Shown piece after piece: positions 11,041 to 22,914 of a stretch of 64,000 bases of DNA. This DNA comes from Ehretia macrophylla (Eukaryota; Streptophyta; Magnoliopsida; Boraginales; Ehretiaceae), in assembly GCA_037974665.1 (NCBI GenBank), contig CM075764.1:76710325-76774324 (forward strand), written 5' to 3'. The notes under the pieces were generated by a model that worked only from the letters and a program-made list of their open reading frames with translations, did no database searches and had not been told where the DNA came from. A program made the translations under genes and the position numbers. Position 1 is the first letter of the stretch. Every line of letters starts with the position of its first letter.

Positions 11041-11175
11041 TCTTATCAGCGCGATCCAGTCGCTAGGCCATTGATCCGGGTGACCGGATGAGGGCAGTAA
11101 CGCCCTGCAGTGGCGCTCGATCCGATCGTTGCATGTTTCATTCGGTCGACCGGATGAATGTAATAACGCCCGGAT
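11041..11175 (-). promoter_or_regulatory. Two-unit CpG-rich module between pol and ORF3, unit B
   Basis: Two related units, one with AGTCGCTAGGCC and one with ATCGTTGCATG, each carrying a GGTGACCGGATGA or GGTCGACCGGATGA palindrome and then TAACGCCC. The same pair of units, in the same order, lies in the array LTRs upstream of the TATA box. From here to the ORF3 ATG (10763) the minus strand is a CT-rich, leader-like stretch, with a weak TATTAAAC at about 11000. An internal promoter for ORF3 is an inference. Confidence 0.45.
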
Positions 11176-11220
11176 CCCCTGTTTTCTGAAAAAATACAAT
11201 TTTTCAAAAAATTAAGTGAC

Positions 11221-13067
11221 TCAAAGCATTCCTAATTCTCTTCTAATTACACAAAATTGATTCTCATGCAATGGTTTTGTAAAAATGTCCGCCAATTGAT
11301 GCATAGAATCAACAAATTCAAGTTCAATATCACATTTTTGCACACGATCTCTTAGAAAATGATGACGAATTTCAATATGCTTAGTTTTAGAATGTTGAAT
11401 TGGATTGTTTGATAGACTTATAACACTTGTATTATCACATTTGATAGGTACATGATCATATTCTAGACCGAATTCAAGCAAGATTTGTTTCATCCATAAA
11501 ATTTGTGCCACACAACTACCCATAGCTACATACTCGGCTTTCGCCGTTGACAGAGCTACACTATGTTGTTTCTTGCTAGACAATGAAACTAAAACATGTC
11601 CTAGAAATTGACAACTACCACTAGTGCTTATTCTATCAATCTTGCAACCCGCAAAATCGGCATCAGAATATCATAAAAGTTCAAAAGATGTGCCTTTAGG
11701 GTAAAGGAGTCATAAATCAATAGTACATTTGAGGTATCTAATAATTCTTTTTACGGCATTCAAGTGGGATTCCTTAGGAGAAGATTGAAAACGAGCACAT
11801 AAGCATACAGAAAACATAATATCGGGTCTAGAGGCAATTAAATAGAGAAAACTTTCGATCATACCTTGATATTGTTTTTCATCAACCGATTTACCTTTTT
11901 CATCTTTGTCAAGCTTGGTTGAAGTTCCCATAGGAGTGCTCATTTCTTTTGCAGTTTCAAGCCCGAACTTCTTAATAAGTTCCTTAATGTACTTGGCTTG
12001 ATTTATGAAGATCCATTCCTTTGTTTGTTTGATTTGAAGTCCAAGGAAGAAATTTAATTCTCCCATCATGCTCATTTCAAATTCTTGTGCATACATTCAG
12101 AAAAATATTTGCAAAGGGATTCGTTAGTAGCATCAAAGATAATATCATCAACATATATTTGTACAAGCAAGATATCTTTAGCTTTTCTTTTTACAAATAA
12201 TGTTGAGTCTAATTTACCTCTAGAAAAACCTTTATCAAGCAAATAACCACTTAATCGATCATACCATTCACTAGGTGTTTGTTTAAGTCCATAAAGAGCT
12301 TTTTGAAGTTTGAACCCATGACTTGGTAGATTTGTATTTTCAAAACTGGATGGTTGTTCAACATAAACTTCTTCTTGAAGATAACCATTTAAGAAAGCAC
12401 TTTTGACATCCATTTGATAAAGTTTGAAGTTCATAAAATGCATATGCTAGCAACATTCGAATGGATTCTAGTCGAGCTATAGGTGCAAAGGTTTCTTCAT
12501 GGTCTATTCCTTCTTCTTGATTATACCCTTGTGCAACCATCTAGCCTTATTTCTAGTTACATTACCGGATTCATCTAATTTGTTTCGAAAAACCCATTTT
12601 GTACCAATAATAGGATAATTACAAGGTCTTTCAACTAAGGTCCAAACTTGATTTCTTTCATATTGATTAAGCTCTTCTTGCATAGCAATAATCCAATCAT
12701 CATCCAATAATGCTTCTTTTATATTTTTAGGTTCTACTTGAGATATAAAAGCAACATGTTCACAAAAAGTATTTAGATTGGAACGAGTTCTTACACCATG
12801 TGATGAATCTCTAAGGATTTGATCATTTGGATGATTTTTGATAAATTTCCAACATCTTGGAAGATCTTGGTTTGTTGACACGATTTGATCATTTGATGTT
12901 GGTTGTTCTTCCTCATTTGGAGTATCAATTTGATTGCTTGCGGATGTATTACCTTTTTCACTTTTAGGGGTAGGTTTACTTTGTTCTTCTACTTGTTGAA
13001 CACCTACATCATTATCTTCACCTTTTATGGACATAAAGGGGTTAGTTTCATCAAAATTAATATGCAT
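11221..13067 (-). pseudogene. Copia unit B: reverse transcriptase and RNase H
   Basis: The C-terminal pol is broken into five overlapping or adjacent frames (13067-12504, 12540-12358, 12443-12072, 12096-11710, 11583-11221). Seen in order: linker to RT with [36 protein letters not shown], the catalytic YVDD box (QIYVDDIIFDAT), KFGLETAKEMSTPMGT, and the RNase H end SVALSTAKAEYVAMGS...HIEIRHHFLRD. Frameshifts and stops separate the pieces (for example SDAD of RNase H lies in a gap around 11660). Clear copia RT/RNase H, inactive as it stands. Confidence 0.9.
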
Positions 13068-13248
13068 AGATTACTCAATTACTGAGGTTCTTTTATTGTA
13101 AACCCGATATGCCTTTCTTCTAGAAGAATAACCAATAAAAATACATTCGTCGATTTGAGTCAAACTTACCAAGGTGATATTTATTGTTTAAGATGAAGCA
13201 TTTATATCCAAAAACTTTAAAATGTGAAATATTTGGAGTACGTCCTTT

Positions 13249-14310
13249 CTATAGTTCATATGGAGTTTTCTTGAGAGAAGGTCTAATTAAAACTCTATTT
13301 AGAACATAGCAAGCCGTATTGACAGCTTCTCCCCAAAAGTATTTAGGCAAGTTGTTTTCTTTCAACATTGTTCTTGCCATTTCTTGTAGAGTTCGGTTTT
13401 TCCTTTCAACTACTCCATTTTGTTGAGGAGTTCTAGGAGCTGAAAAATTATGCTCAATGCCATTTTGTTCACATAATTTCACAAAAGATGCATTTACGAA
13501 TTCCGTGCCTTTATCACTATGAATGCATAAAATATAGTAGCCTTTCTCATTTTGCACTCTTTTACAAAATTTTACAAATTCATTGAAGGCATCACTTTTG
13601 AGTGGAAGAAACATGACCCATGTGTATCTAGTATAATCATCAACAATAACAAAAACATATCTAGATCCTCCTAGACTTACCACATCCATTGGTCCAAAAA
13701 AGTCCATATGAAGTTTTTGTAAAGCTTTTGATGTAGTCATATGACTAATGGTTTTGAAAGATGCTTTATGTTGTTTTCCAAATTGACATGCATCACATAA
13801 ATGATCTTTTTCAAACTTGGTCTTAGGAAGACCTCTTACAAGATCTTTTCGAGAAAGTTTACAAAGTAGATCCATGCTAATATGTCCTAACCTTTTATGC
13901 CACAACCAAGAAACTTCATTTATTGTGATTAAGCAATCAATATTATGGCATGATATACTATCGAAGTCAATGATATAAACATTTTCATGTCTATTTGCAA
14001 CAAATAACACATTTTTCATTTTATCAAATACGGTGCCACAAGATGATTTAAATTTAACTAGATAATCATTATCACATAATTGAATTACACTTAGCAAGTT
14101 ATATTGCAATCCTTTCACTAGTTGCACATCATGGATAGATATATCATTTTTATTTCCAATGCTACCTTTACCAATGATTTTACCTTTCTCATTGTTTCCA
14201 AAGCTCACATATCCTTTGTATTTTTTTATAGGCTCATAGAAAAAAGATGGATCACCAGTCGTATGTCTTGAACATCCACTATCAATGACCCAATTTCTTT
14301 CATACTTCAT
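13249..14310 (-). pseudogene. Copia unit B: protease and integrase
   Basis: A 353-residue frame. Protease motif WVIDSGCSRHTTGD lies near the N-terminus, then GAG-pre-integrase WLWHKRLGHISMDLLCKLSR with the downstream CDAC, then the integrase core with DFFGPMD, HSDKGTEF and QQNGVVERKNRT giving D, D and E. It ends early at a TAG that replaces the Trp codon present in unit C (ELWKG), a G-to-A type change. It is the longest surviving integrase frame in the array. The integrase C-terminal region is in the degenerate DNA 13080-13248. Confidence 0.92.
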
Positions 14311-14460
14311 CCTTAGGGTAACCTGTTATACAAAAACAAAATTTAGGTCCCAAGTTCTATTGGGTCCTAGATTGTTAGTATTGATTTTTAACACATTTAA
14401 TAATCCATTTCGGTTTGAGGCAAGAAGGAATTTTAGAGTCTCTATCTTCCATATTTCGAA

Positions 14461-16060
14461 ATTTACAATGTGATGTTATATGACTTTGTTTTTCACAATA
14501 GGTACATGATTTTTGAAGTCTTTAAGATGTTGATGCTTCATTTTTGGAATATCATGCTTTTACAAAATAACTTTTGAAAGATTTTTGTTTTGAAGAAGGT
14601 TCATATCCTAATCCACTTTTATCAAAAGCCAATTTTTTGTGAAACAAGCATTTTGTCAAGATTTTCTTTTCCTTTTGTAAATCTTGCTAGACTTTCATTT
14701 AACCCTTGATTTTCTTTTTCAAGCTTTTCAATTTTTGTTTGAAGATTATCATTTTCAAAATGAAATTTAAGTGCTTTTTCATGAGTACAATTAAGATCTT
14801 TTTCAAGCATCTTATTTTCAACTTTCAAAGAATTATTATCCTTTTGAAGTTCATTTATCTTGATAATTGCAATTTCAAAACTATCATGCATTTTTGAAAA
14901 TTCATATTGTAATTTTTCAAACGAACATTCATTATCAATTAATGAACTAGAAGTGTAATATCCGAAGTTAAAAGAAGAACATACCTCATCATCTTCTTTT
15001 GCCGTAAGACAAATGATATTTGCCATTTCTTCATTTTCACTTTCTTCACCGGTTGATGCATCGTCATCAACGTATGTTGCTTTCATCGCTTTTCCTCCTT
15101 TGGTTTTGATTGGTTTCGGACAATTTCCCGTTATGTGGTCTTGTCACAATTGAAACATCTTCTTTCTTCTTTTGGTTTGTTTCTGGCTTTGTTCATAAAC
15201 TTATTGTAAGATAGAGCTTTACTTACCTTTATGCATTTGATGAATTTCTTAAAGTTCCTTGTAAGAAGAGCTATCTCATCTTCATCTTCTTTGTTTTCTT
15301 CTTCTTCTTCATCACTTGAATAAGCCTTTGATGCAAAAAGTGCAAGTGACTTCTTATTATTTCTTTTTTCTTTTTCTCGATCCTTCTTCTTCAACTCATG
15401 GCTCATAAGAGATCCCATAAGTTCACTAAGAGTGAGAATTTTGAGGTCTCTAGCTTCCTCAATAGCCGTTACTTTAGCTTCCCATGGCTCGGTTAAGCTT
15501 CGGAGAACTTTTCCTACCAATTCTTCGTTAGAATATTATTTTCCAAGAGATTTAAGAGCATTAACAATATCGGTAAATCAAGAAAACATTTGTTCAATAT
15601 TTTCATCAAATGACATTTTGAACATTTCATATTTATGAACAAGCATGTTTATTCTAGTTTCTTTAACTTGGTTATTTCCCTCATATGTGACTTCTAATTG
15701 ATCCCAAATTTCTTTAGCACTTTTGCATCCAGAAATTTTATTAAACTCATTTGAATCTAAAGCAAGATATAACATGTTCATATCCTTAAAGTTTCTTTCA
15801 CACATTTTGAAATCATCATCATTGAAGTCTTTTTCCGGTTTAGGGACAGTGATGTTTTGTTCTCCTTCCTTCTTAGTTAGAGTAGGATTGATTGGTCCAT
15901 TTTTTTTTATCACATTCCAAACTCTTATGTCATTTGCTAGAATATAGATTCTCATCATAGTTTTCCAAAAAGAGTAGTTTGTTCCATTAAATAATGTTGG
16001 TCTAGAGGAAGATTGACCTTCAACTATATTAGATATTGATGAGTTTGCCATAGGGATCAT
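14461..16060 (-). pseudogene. Copia unit B: gag
   Basis: The start MIPMANSSIS at 16060 is the best-preserved gag start of the array. The N-terminal part holds LFNGTNYSFWKTMM and SAKEIWDQLEVTYEG, typical of the DUF4219/UBN2 gag. Stops are TGA at 15578-15580 and TAA at 15536-15538; the latter is the codon that is TAG in units A and C. The middle frame 15520-15131 loses the first knuckle after CFNCDK through a frameshift. Frame 15086-14622 holds the acidic block and a long coiled coil. A second CCHC knuckle follows near 14465-14510. Confidence 0.85.
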
Positions 16061-16087
16061 CTACTAGATGTTAAGCTATATGTAGAG

Positions 16088-16107
16088 TACTAGCTCTTGA
16101 TACGACT
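16088..16107 (-). other. Degenerate primer binding site, unit B
   Basis: Adjacent to the LTR, the minus strand reads CGTATCAAGAGC, close to the TGGTATCAGAGC expected for an initiator-Met tRNA primer but with changes at the start and one extra A. Unit C has a similar sequence at about 24538-24556. Unit A has lost this site. Confidence 0.4.
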
Positions 16108-16840
16108 AGTTGGCCCTTGATAACCTAAGAGGGAGGTGAATTAGGTTGTTTGGCAAGATTAATAAATTTAAAATTCTTAATGCGGAATTGATATCTTAAT
16201 ATTAATAATGTCTTAGAAGTTCTTAAAGGCAATTTATCAAACACTTGGTGAGCATACAAGTATATATGACTAGATAGTCAATGAGAACTTTAAGAATTAA
16301 ATTTCAAGTTGATAGAACAACAATTATCAATTCAATCAAAATAAGCAATATCTAAAGGAAGGTAAATGACTTGAAAATAAGAAGTGTAGAGTAAGAAAAA
16401 TCAAACACGATGATTTTCAAGTGGATCGCACTCCCGGAGGCCTAGTCCACCACCTAAGGTCTTCCCTTCCCTTAGGATTTAACCAATCTTCACTAAGATA
16501 CTTCTTCAAATGTTGGTGAAGCAAAAAACTAACTACAATTACCCTTGAGTCCACAAGAGTTATTATAGCTTCTTCAAGGATTACAACACTTCTTCTCACA
16601 ATAATTCTCTCAATCTTTGTGCAAGATTGTAATACAAAGATTGTGTGATAATATGAATAACAATTGTAACTCCTATTTGAGTTTGATATTACAATTAAAG
16701 AATACTTTGAATGCTCAAAGATATGAAAGTGATAGCTCAAGATTTCTCAATGAAAATAGATATGAAAAATACTTTGAATTTGCTTAGAAATAAGAATATT
16801 GAAGCTTGAAGAGATGTTTTGAAATGGTGAGAGAGCATGA

Positions 16841-16849
16841 CTTATATAG
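16841..16849 (-). promoter_or_regulatory. LTR TATA box (copia array)
   Basis: The minus strand reads CTATATAAG. The equivalent is present in the C LTR near 25355 and in LTR A/B near 3570. It marks the likely LTR promoter for element transcription on the minus strand. Confidence 0.6.
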
Positions 16850-16917
16850 AGGGAAAATTCAGACACAAAATCAGATTTTACGCAGAAAATCTGAGTTTTC
16901 CCGTTGAGTCGTCCAGT

Positions 16918-17030
16918 CGCTGAGGCCTTCATCCGGTCTACCGGATGAGTCAAATAACGCCCAGACCAGAGCGCTCTGCCGGTCATTGTGGCCTTCATCC
17001 AGTCGACCAGATGAGTCTAGTAACGCCTAA
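16918..17030 (-). promoter_or_regulatory. Two-unit CpG-rich module in LTR B/C
   Basis: Unit 1 (GTCGCTGAGGCC) contains the near-perfect hairpin TCATCCGGT-CT-ACCGGATGA; unit 2 is ATTGTGGCC...GTCGACCAG. It lies about 70-180 bp upstream of the TATA box on the minus strand and is related to the modules at 11041 and 19491. Confidence 0.45.
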
Positions 17031-18137
17031 ATGCTTAAAATGTTGAAAGGTGATTTTTTTTAGCCCCAAAACAATTTATTTAATGGTAAAACATTTGGGC
17101 AATTTTAAGGGCACTTATACAAAAGTGTTTCTAGCATTTTTAACATATCAAAACATTTTCAAAACTCTTGAAAAGGATTTAGAACGATTTTTATAACACA
17201 AGAGTTTGAAATCCAAAAAGTCTATTTTTCAAAAATGAAATTATGCGCTTCACAAATCATACTTAGGCAAACAACATTTTTAATGTCGGTACCCCTTATG
17301 TCGCCATGTCTCCTTCCTTGTAACTCCCTTTTTATCTTCGAGTCTTCAACTCTATTTTAAAGAGTTAACAAGTCTTTTTCTTCGGGTCTTCATAAGTTGA
17401 TTTTTCATGAGAGACTTCATTTGAATGAGACATAACAAGGATTACCTTTTGGGCTTGGATACATTTTCTGATTTGGGCTTTGACTTTGATCCAATAGCTT
17501 TTCAGGCCTTTAACTCCTTTTGAATAGATCCATGTTGATGTTGACTTGCTTTGTTGGATTGAAAGACTTACTCAAAATACAAAGAAAGTACTAAAGCATA
17601 ATTAAAATGTTTTGTTATTATCAAAATAAAGATTATAAGCTTTTCAGGCCAACAATCTCCCTTTTTTTTATGATGACAAAGCATAGAAATTAGTAAGCAT
17701 GACATAGTTGAAATTGAAAAACAAAAATTTGATTTGAGGTCTCCCCCTCAATTTGAGCTTTGATTGAATCAAAAAACTTGCACTTAAAAAGCCAGCTCTC
17801 CTTGAATAATTGTATATTTAATAAAGTATATTCAACACCTGAATAATTGCATATTTTATAAAGTATATTCAAAACTTAATTTTCTCTTTTCATGCTTTAA
17901 TTGAATATACCTTTTCTCCTCCTATTTGGCATCAACAAAATATAGTTCACATAGCATAGAAGAACAAATAGTCGTAAGAGGAGTTGTAACCAAAAGCAAT
18001 TGAAGCATTAAAGAAATGAATCAAAATATCCAATCAATGTTAAAACGAGATGAAAATGCAAAAGAGTATTGGATGCAAGTAGAACATGAAACCGGAAAAG
18101 TTGTTTGAAGAAAAACAAATCTCAAGACATCCACGAA

Positions 18138-19203
18138 CTAAGAACAAAGATGGTGGTCATGTAAGGCTTTCAACATCTGCTCCATACGATCGAAACGAAC
18201 ATCTTGTGCATCAAGGCAAACAATGATTTCATCATGTGTGTAGGGTTGAGAAGAAGACGATCCAGCTCTTCGAGAACTACCAACACCACCTCTACTAGTG
18301 CCTTGTCTTTCCATAGGATCTCTGAAGAAATCAGGATCAATATCAAGAAATTCAAACATAATAGGATCATCGCTTGTATCATCATCGATGTCAAGAACTT
18401 CGGTGCTATGAATCTTCAACTTTTGACGGGTGATACTAGTGAGATTGAGAAGATATGATCTAGCACTTATGGATTCAAACTCTTGATCTTGTGGAAAATC
18501 TAAAGACTCAAGGAGATGTGTTAAGGGCACCCCATAAGCAAGTTGGTTTTCGGCTTCCTTTGTATGGACGATATGGTTGACAATGATGTGTGGAAGATTG
18601 ATCCTTTTGGCCTCATACATCAGATATATCAACAAAGCAGGGAATTTCAGAATTGAACCATCCTTAACTTCCCTTGGAATAGTGACTTCATGAAGAATGT
18701 AGAATAAAAGCTTATTTTCTAGGGTGATTTCCTTCTTCTTAGGATAATGAATGATAATCTTTCCTGTTCCTTGCCAAATGATTTCTATAACCCTTGCTTC
18801 TAAATCATCATGAATGTCTTCCGGCATGGCCTTGTAAGAATAAAGCTTAGTCCCTTGATTTGGAATTCTGAAAGCTCTAGCAAAATCACTAGCAGTAAAT
18901 TCTAACACCCTATCCTTAATTTGGCTTTGCAATTTCATGGTGTTAAAGTCTAAATTAGCATAGTAGTAGAATTCACAGATCCATGAGGTACAACCCATGT
19001 TTGCAAAACTTAGCATAGGAAGCCAACCTTGAGCAGCTAAAATCCTCAAAATTTTAGTGCCATTAAGCAATGTAAAAGGGTCCAAAATCTTGCCCCATAG
19101 GATGTTTTGTTGTGGAAAAGCATCAGGATTGACAACGATTTGAGGACTTGATTGAAGATTATCCCTGCTTGCGCTTCCTAGAGTCAGTCCTAGGTAGTGC
19201 CAT
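18138..19203 (-). pseudogene. Copia unit C ORF3, putative plant transposon protein-like
   Basis: This is the longest ORF3 copy: 315 residues in frame from 19085 to 18138, preceded by a start ATG at 19203 whose short frame (basic RTDSRKRKQG) stops early because of a small deletion near 19160. The conserved body has AQGWLPMLSFAN, REFYYYANLD, FTASDFARAFRIPNQG, ENKLLFYILHEV and NLPHIIVNHIV. An acidic patch DIDDDTSDDP and a Ser/Arg-rich tail (RGGVGSSRRAGSSSS) follow, then a helical end. The match to the plant transposon-protein domain is by remembered pattern, not a search. Its position after RNase H is where env-like ORFs occur in some copia lineages. Confidence 0.65.
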
Positions 19204-19490
19204 TGAGATTTTGCAAGAAATTGAATCTTTGGAAAGAAAATTGTCTTTGAGGAGTTTTGTCGAACACCTTGTAGACAAGATTTTTTAAGGCTTTTCTTTG
19301 AAAGGTTTTGAAACTTTTGATGAAGATAAGGAGAGGTTTCAATAATATAGAAGTGTTGTGATACTAGTAATGATGAAAAGGCAATGATTTTGAGAAGTTA
19401 AAATAGAGGATATTAAGAGAAATAGAGAGAATTTGAAGTTTAGTATGAAAGATTTTAAAAAATGAAGCCAAAAATGTGTTCTTATCAACG

Positions 19491-19616
19491 CGATCCGGTC
19501 GCTATGCCCTTGATCCAGGCACCCGGATGAGGGCAATAACGCTCGACAGTGGCGCTCGATCCGGTCGTTGCATGCTTCATTCGGTCGAATGGATGAATGT
19601 AGTAATGCTCGGATCC
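19491..19616 (-). promoter_or_regulatory. Two-unit CpG-rich module between pol and ORF3, unit C
   Basis: The counterpart of 11041-11175, with units GGTCGCTATGCCC and GGTCGTTGCATGC. Some CpG sites have decayed to TpG or CpA (for example GTCGAATGG in place of GTCGACCGG). It lies about 300 bp upstream of the ORF3 start. Confidence 0.4.
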
Positions 19617-19650
19617 CCTATTTTCTTGAAAAATACAATTTTTCAAAAAA

Positions 19651-21827
19651 TTAAGTGAACCAAAGCATTCCTAATTCTCTTCTAATGACACAAAATTGAT
19701 TCTCATGCAATGGTTTTGTAAAAATGTCAGCCGATTGATGCATAGAATCAACAAATTCAAGTTCAATATCACCTTTTTGCACATGATCTCTTAGAAAATG
19801 ATGATGAATTTCAATATGCTTAGTTCTAGAATGTTGAATTGGATTGTTTGATAGACTTATAGCACCTGTATTATCACATTTGATAGGTGCATGATCATAT
19901 TCTAGACCGAAGTCAAGCAAGGTTTGTTTCATCTATAAAATTTGTGCCACACAACTACCCATAGCTACATACTCGGCTTCCGCCATTGATAGTGCTACAC
20001 TATGTTGTTTCTTGCTAGACCATGAAACTAAAGCATGTCCTAGAAATTGACAACTACCACTAGTGCTTTTTCTATCAATCTTACAACCCACATAATCGGC
20101 ATCGGAATATCCTAAAAGTTCAAAAGATGTGCCTTTAGGGTAAAGAAGTCCTAAATCAATAGTACCTTTGAGGTATCTAATAATTCTTTTTACGGCATTC
20201 AAGTGGGATTCCTTAGGAGAAGATTGAAAATGATCACATAAGCATATAGAAAACATAATATCGGGTCTAGAGGCAGTTAAATAGAGAAGAATTTTTATCA
20301 TACCTCGATATTTTTTTTCATCAACCGATTTACCTTTTTCATCTTTGTCAAGCTTGGTTGAAGTTCCCATAGGAGTGCTCATTTCTTTTGTAGTTTTAAG
20401 CCCGAACTTCTTAATGAGTTCCTTAATGTACTTGGCTTGATTTATGAAGATCCATTCCTTTGTTTGTTTGATTTGAAGTCCAAGGAAGAAATTTAATTCT
20501 CCCATTATACTCATTTCAAATTCTTGTGCATACATTCAGAAAAATACTTGCAAAGAGATTTCGTTAGTAGCACCAAAGATAATATCATTAACATATATTT
20601 GTACAAACAAGATATATTTAGCTTTTCTTTTGACAATAATGTAGAGTCTAATTTACCTCTAGAAAATCCTTTATCAAGCAAATAACCACTTAATCGATCA
20701 TACCATGCCCTAGGTGCTTGTTTAAGTCCATAAAGAACTTTTTGAAGTTTGAACACATGACTTGGTAGATTTGTATTTTCAAAACTGGGTGGTTGTTCAA
20801 CATAAACTTCTTCTTGAAGATAACCATTTAAGAAATCACTTTTGACATCCATTTGATAAAGTTTGAAGTTCATAAAACATGCATATGCTAGCAACATTCG
20901 AATGGATTCTAGTCGAGCTACCAGTGCAAAGGTTTCTTCATAGTCTATTCATTTTTCTTTATTATACCCTTGTGCATCCAATCTAGCCTTATTTCTAGTT
21001 ACATTACCGGATTCTTCTAATTTGTTTCGAAAAACCCATTTTGTACCAATAATAGGATAATTACTAGGTCTTTCAACTAAGGTCCAGACTTGATTTCTTT
21101 CAAATTGATTAAGCTCTTCTTGCATAGAAATAATCCAATCATCATTTAATAATGCTTTTTTTTTTATATTTTTAGGCTCTACTAGAGATATAAAAGCAAC
21201 ATGTTCACAAAAAGTATTTAGATTGGAACGAGTTCTTGCACCTTGTGATGGATCTCCGAGGATTTGATCATTTGGATGATTTTTGACAAATTTCCAACAT
21301 CTTGGAAGATCTTGGTTTGTTGACATGATTTGATCATTTGATGTTGGTTGTTCTTCCTCATTTGGAGTATCAATTTGATTGCTTGCGGATGTATTACCTT
21401 TTTCACTTGTAGGGGTAGGTTGACTTTGTTCTTCAACTTGTTGAACACCTACATCATCATCTTCGTCTTTTCTTGACATAAATGGGTTAGTTTCATCAAA
21501 ATTAATATGCATAGATTCCTCAATTACTGAGGTTCTTTTATTGTAAACCCGATATGCCTTGCTTCTAGAAGAATAACCAATAAAAATACCTTCGTCGGAT
21601 TTTGAGTCAAACTTACCTAGGTGACTTTTATTGTTTAAGATGAAGCATTTACATCCAAAAACTTTAAAATGTAAAATATTTGGAGTACGCCCTTTCCATA
21701 GTTCATATGGAGTTTTCTTGAGAAAAGGTCTAATTAAAACTCTATTTAGAACATAGCAAGCCGTATTGACAGCTTCTCCCCAAAAGTATTTAGGCAAGTT
21801 GTTTTCTTTCAACATTGGTCTTGCCAT
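19651..21827 (-). pseudogene. Copia unit C: reverse transcriptase and RNase H
   Basis: Frames 21827-20949 (integrase C-terminal region and linker to RT), 20897-20511 (RT), 20535-19933 (RT end and RNase H) and 19932-19651. RT motifs [20 protein letters not shown] and YGLKQAPRAWYD are in frame, but the YVDD region is shifted out of frame near 20635. RNase H is well kept: GYSDADYVGCKIDRKSTSG, then SVALSMAEAEYVAMGS. A TAG at 19933 replaces a Trp codon. Inactive, but the most complete RNase H in the array. Confidence 0.9.
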
Positions 21828-22760
21828 TTCTTGTAGAATTCGGTTTTTCCTTTCAACTACCCCATTTTGTTGAATAGTTCAAGGAGCCAAAAAATTATGC
21901 TCAATGCCATTTTGTTCATATAATTTCACAAAAGATGCATTTATGAATTCCGTGCCTTGATCACTATGAATGCATGAAATGTAGTAGCCTTTCTCATTTG
22001 GCACTCTTTTACAAAATTTTACAAATTCATTGAAGGCATCACTTTTGAGAGGAAGAAACATGACCCATGTGTATCTTGTGTAATCATCAACAATAACAAA
22101 AACATATCTAGATCCTCCTACACTTACCACATCCATTGGTCCAAAAAGGTCCATATGAAGTTTTTGTGAAACTTTTGATATGGTCATATGACTAATGGTT
22201 TTGAAAGATGCTTTATGTTGTTTTCGAAATTGACATGCATCACATAAATGATATTTTTCAAACTTGGTCTTAGGAAGACCTCTTACAAGATCTTTTCGAG
22301 AAAGTTTACCAAGTAGATACATGCTAATATGTCCTAACCTTCTATGCCACAACCAAGAAACTTCATTTGTTGTGATTAAGCAATCAATATTATGGCATGA
22401 TATACTATCGAAGTCAATGATATAAACATTTTCATGTCTATTTGCAACAAATAACACATTTTTCATTTTATCAAATACGGTGCAACATGATGATTTAAAT
22501 TCAACTAGATAATCATTATCACATAATTGACTTACACTTAGCAAGTTATGTTGCAATCATTTCACTTGTAGCACATCATGGATAGATATATCATTTTTAT
22601 TTCCAATGCTACCTTTACCAATGGTTTTACCTTTCTCATTGTTTCCAAAGCTCACGTATCCTTTGTATTTTTTTATAGGCTCATAGAAAAGGGATGGATC
22701 ACCGGTCATATGTTTTGAACATCCAATATCAATGACTCAATTTCCTTCATACTTCATCCT
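21828..22760 (-). pseudogene. Copia unit C: protease and integrase
   Basis: The start of this region (22760-22560) carries the protease, with a Trp codon changed to a stop (GAG TCA on the plus strand near 22736) and a Cys/Ser-region change (ISGCSKHMTG-like). The frame 22556-21879 holds HNLLSVSQLCDND, the pre-integrase WLWHRRLGHIS, the CDAC finger, then DLFGPMD, HSDQGTEF. A stop just after NFLAP cuts the integrase before the catalytic Glu, which is read in the next frame. Confidence 0.85.
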
Positions 22761-22914
22761 TAGGGTAACCTGTTATACAAAAACAAAATTTAGGTCCCCA
22801 AGTTGTATTTGGGTCCTAGATTGTTAGTATTGATTTTTAGCACATTTAATAATCCATTTTGGTTTGAGCCAAGAAGGAATTTTAGAGTCTCTACCTAACA
22901 TATTTCGAAATTTA

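Larger units (their letters stand above)
9212..16107 (-). mobile_element. Copia array unit B, internal region
   Basis: This is the complete internal domain (6896 bp) between two shared LTRs. In element order it holds a degenerate primer site, gag (16060-14461), pol (14310-11221), a spacer with the CpG-rich module, ORF3 (10763-9849), and a polypurine tract against the LTR at 9212. It is Ty1/copia by domain order: protease and integrase before RT and RNase H. RT motifs such as [20 protein letters not shown] and YVDD, together with an extra ORF after pol, suggest a SIRE/Maximus-like relative, but that finer placement is inference. Several stops and frameshifts make it non-autonomous today. Confidence 0.9.
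16108..17654 (-). repeat. Complete copia LTR shared by units B and C
   Basis: A 1547-bp LTR with ends (A)GTTGGCC...GGCCAACA; the C copy at 24557 keeps TGTTGGCC. It is both 5' LTR of unit B and 3' LTR of unit C, with no second LTR or target duplication between them. On the minus strand it has a TATA box CTATATAAG at 16841-16849, preceded upstream by an 8-bp inverted repeat (CAGATTTT/AAAATCTG, 16872-16893) and the CpG-rich two-unit module 16918-17030. Leader-like CT-rich sequence follows the TATA box. Confidence 0.92.

Noticed and set aside
10924..11199. 91-residue ORF with repeated ALLxSSGxP peptides between pol and ORF3
   Set aside because: It is the translation of the DNA-level CpG-rich module; the frame is not kept in unit C.
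18138..19203. ORF3 as a retroviral-type envelope gene
   Set aside because: No signal peptide, no transmembrane segment and no furin-like site; the sequence fits a soluble nuclear-type protein with a plant transposon-protein pattern better.
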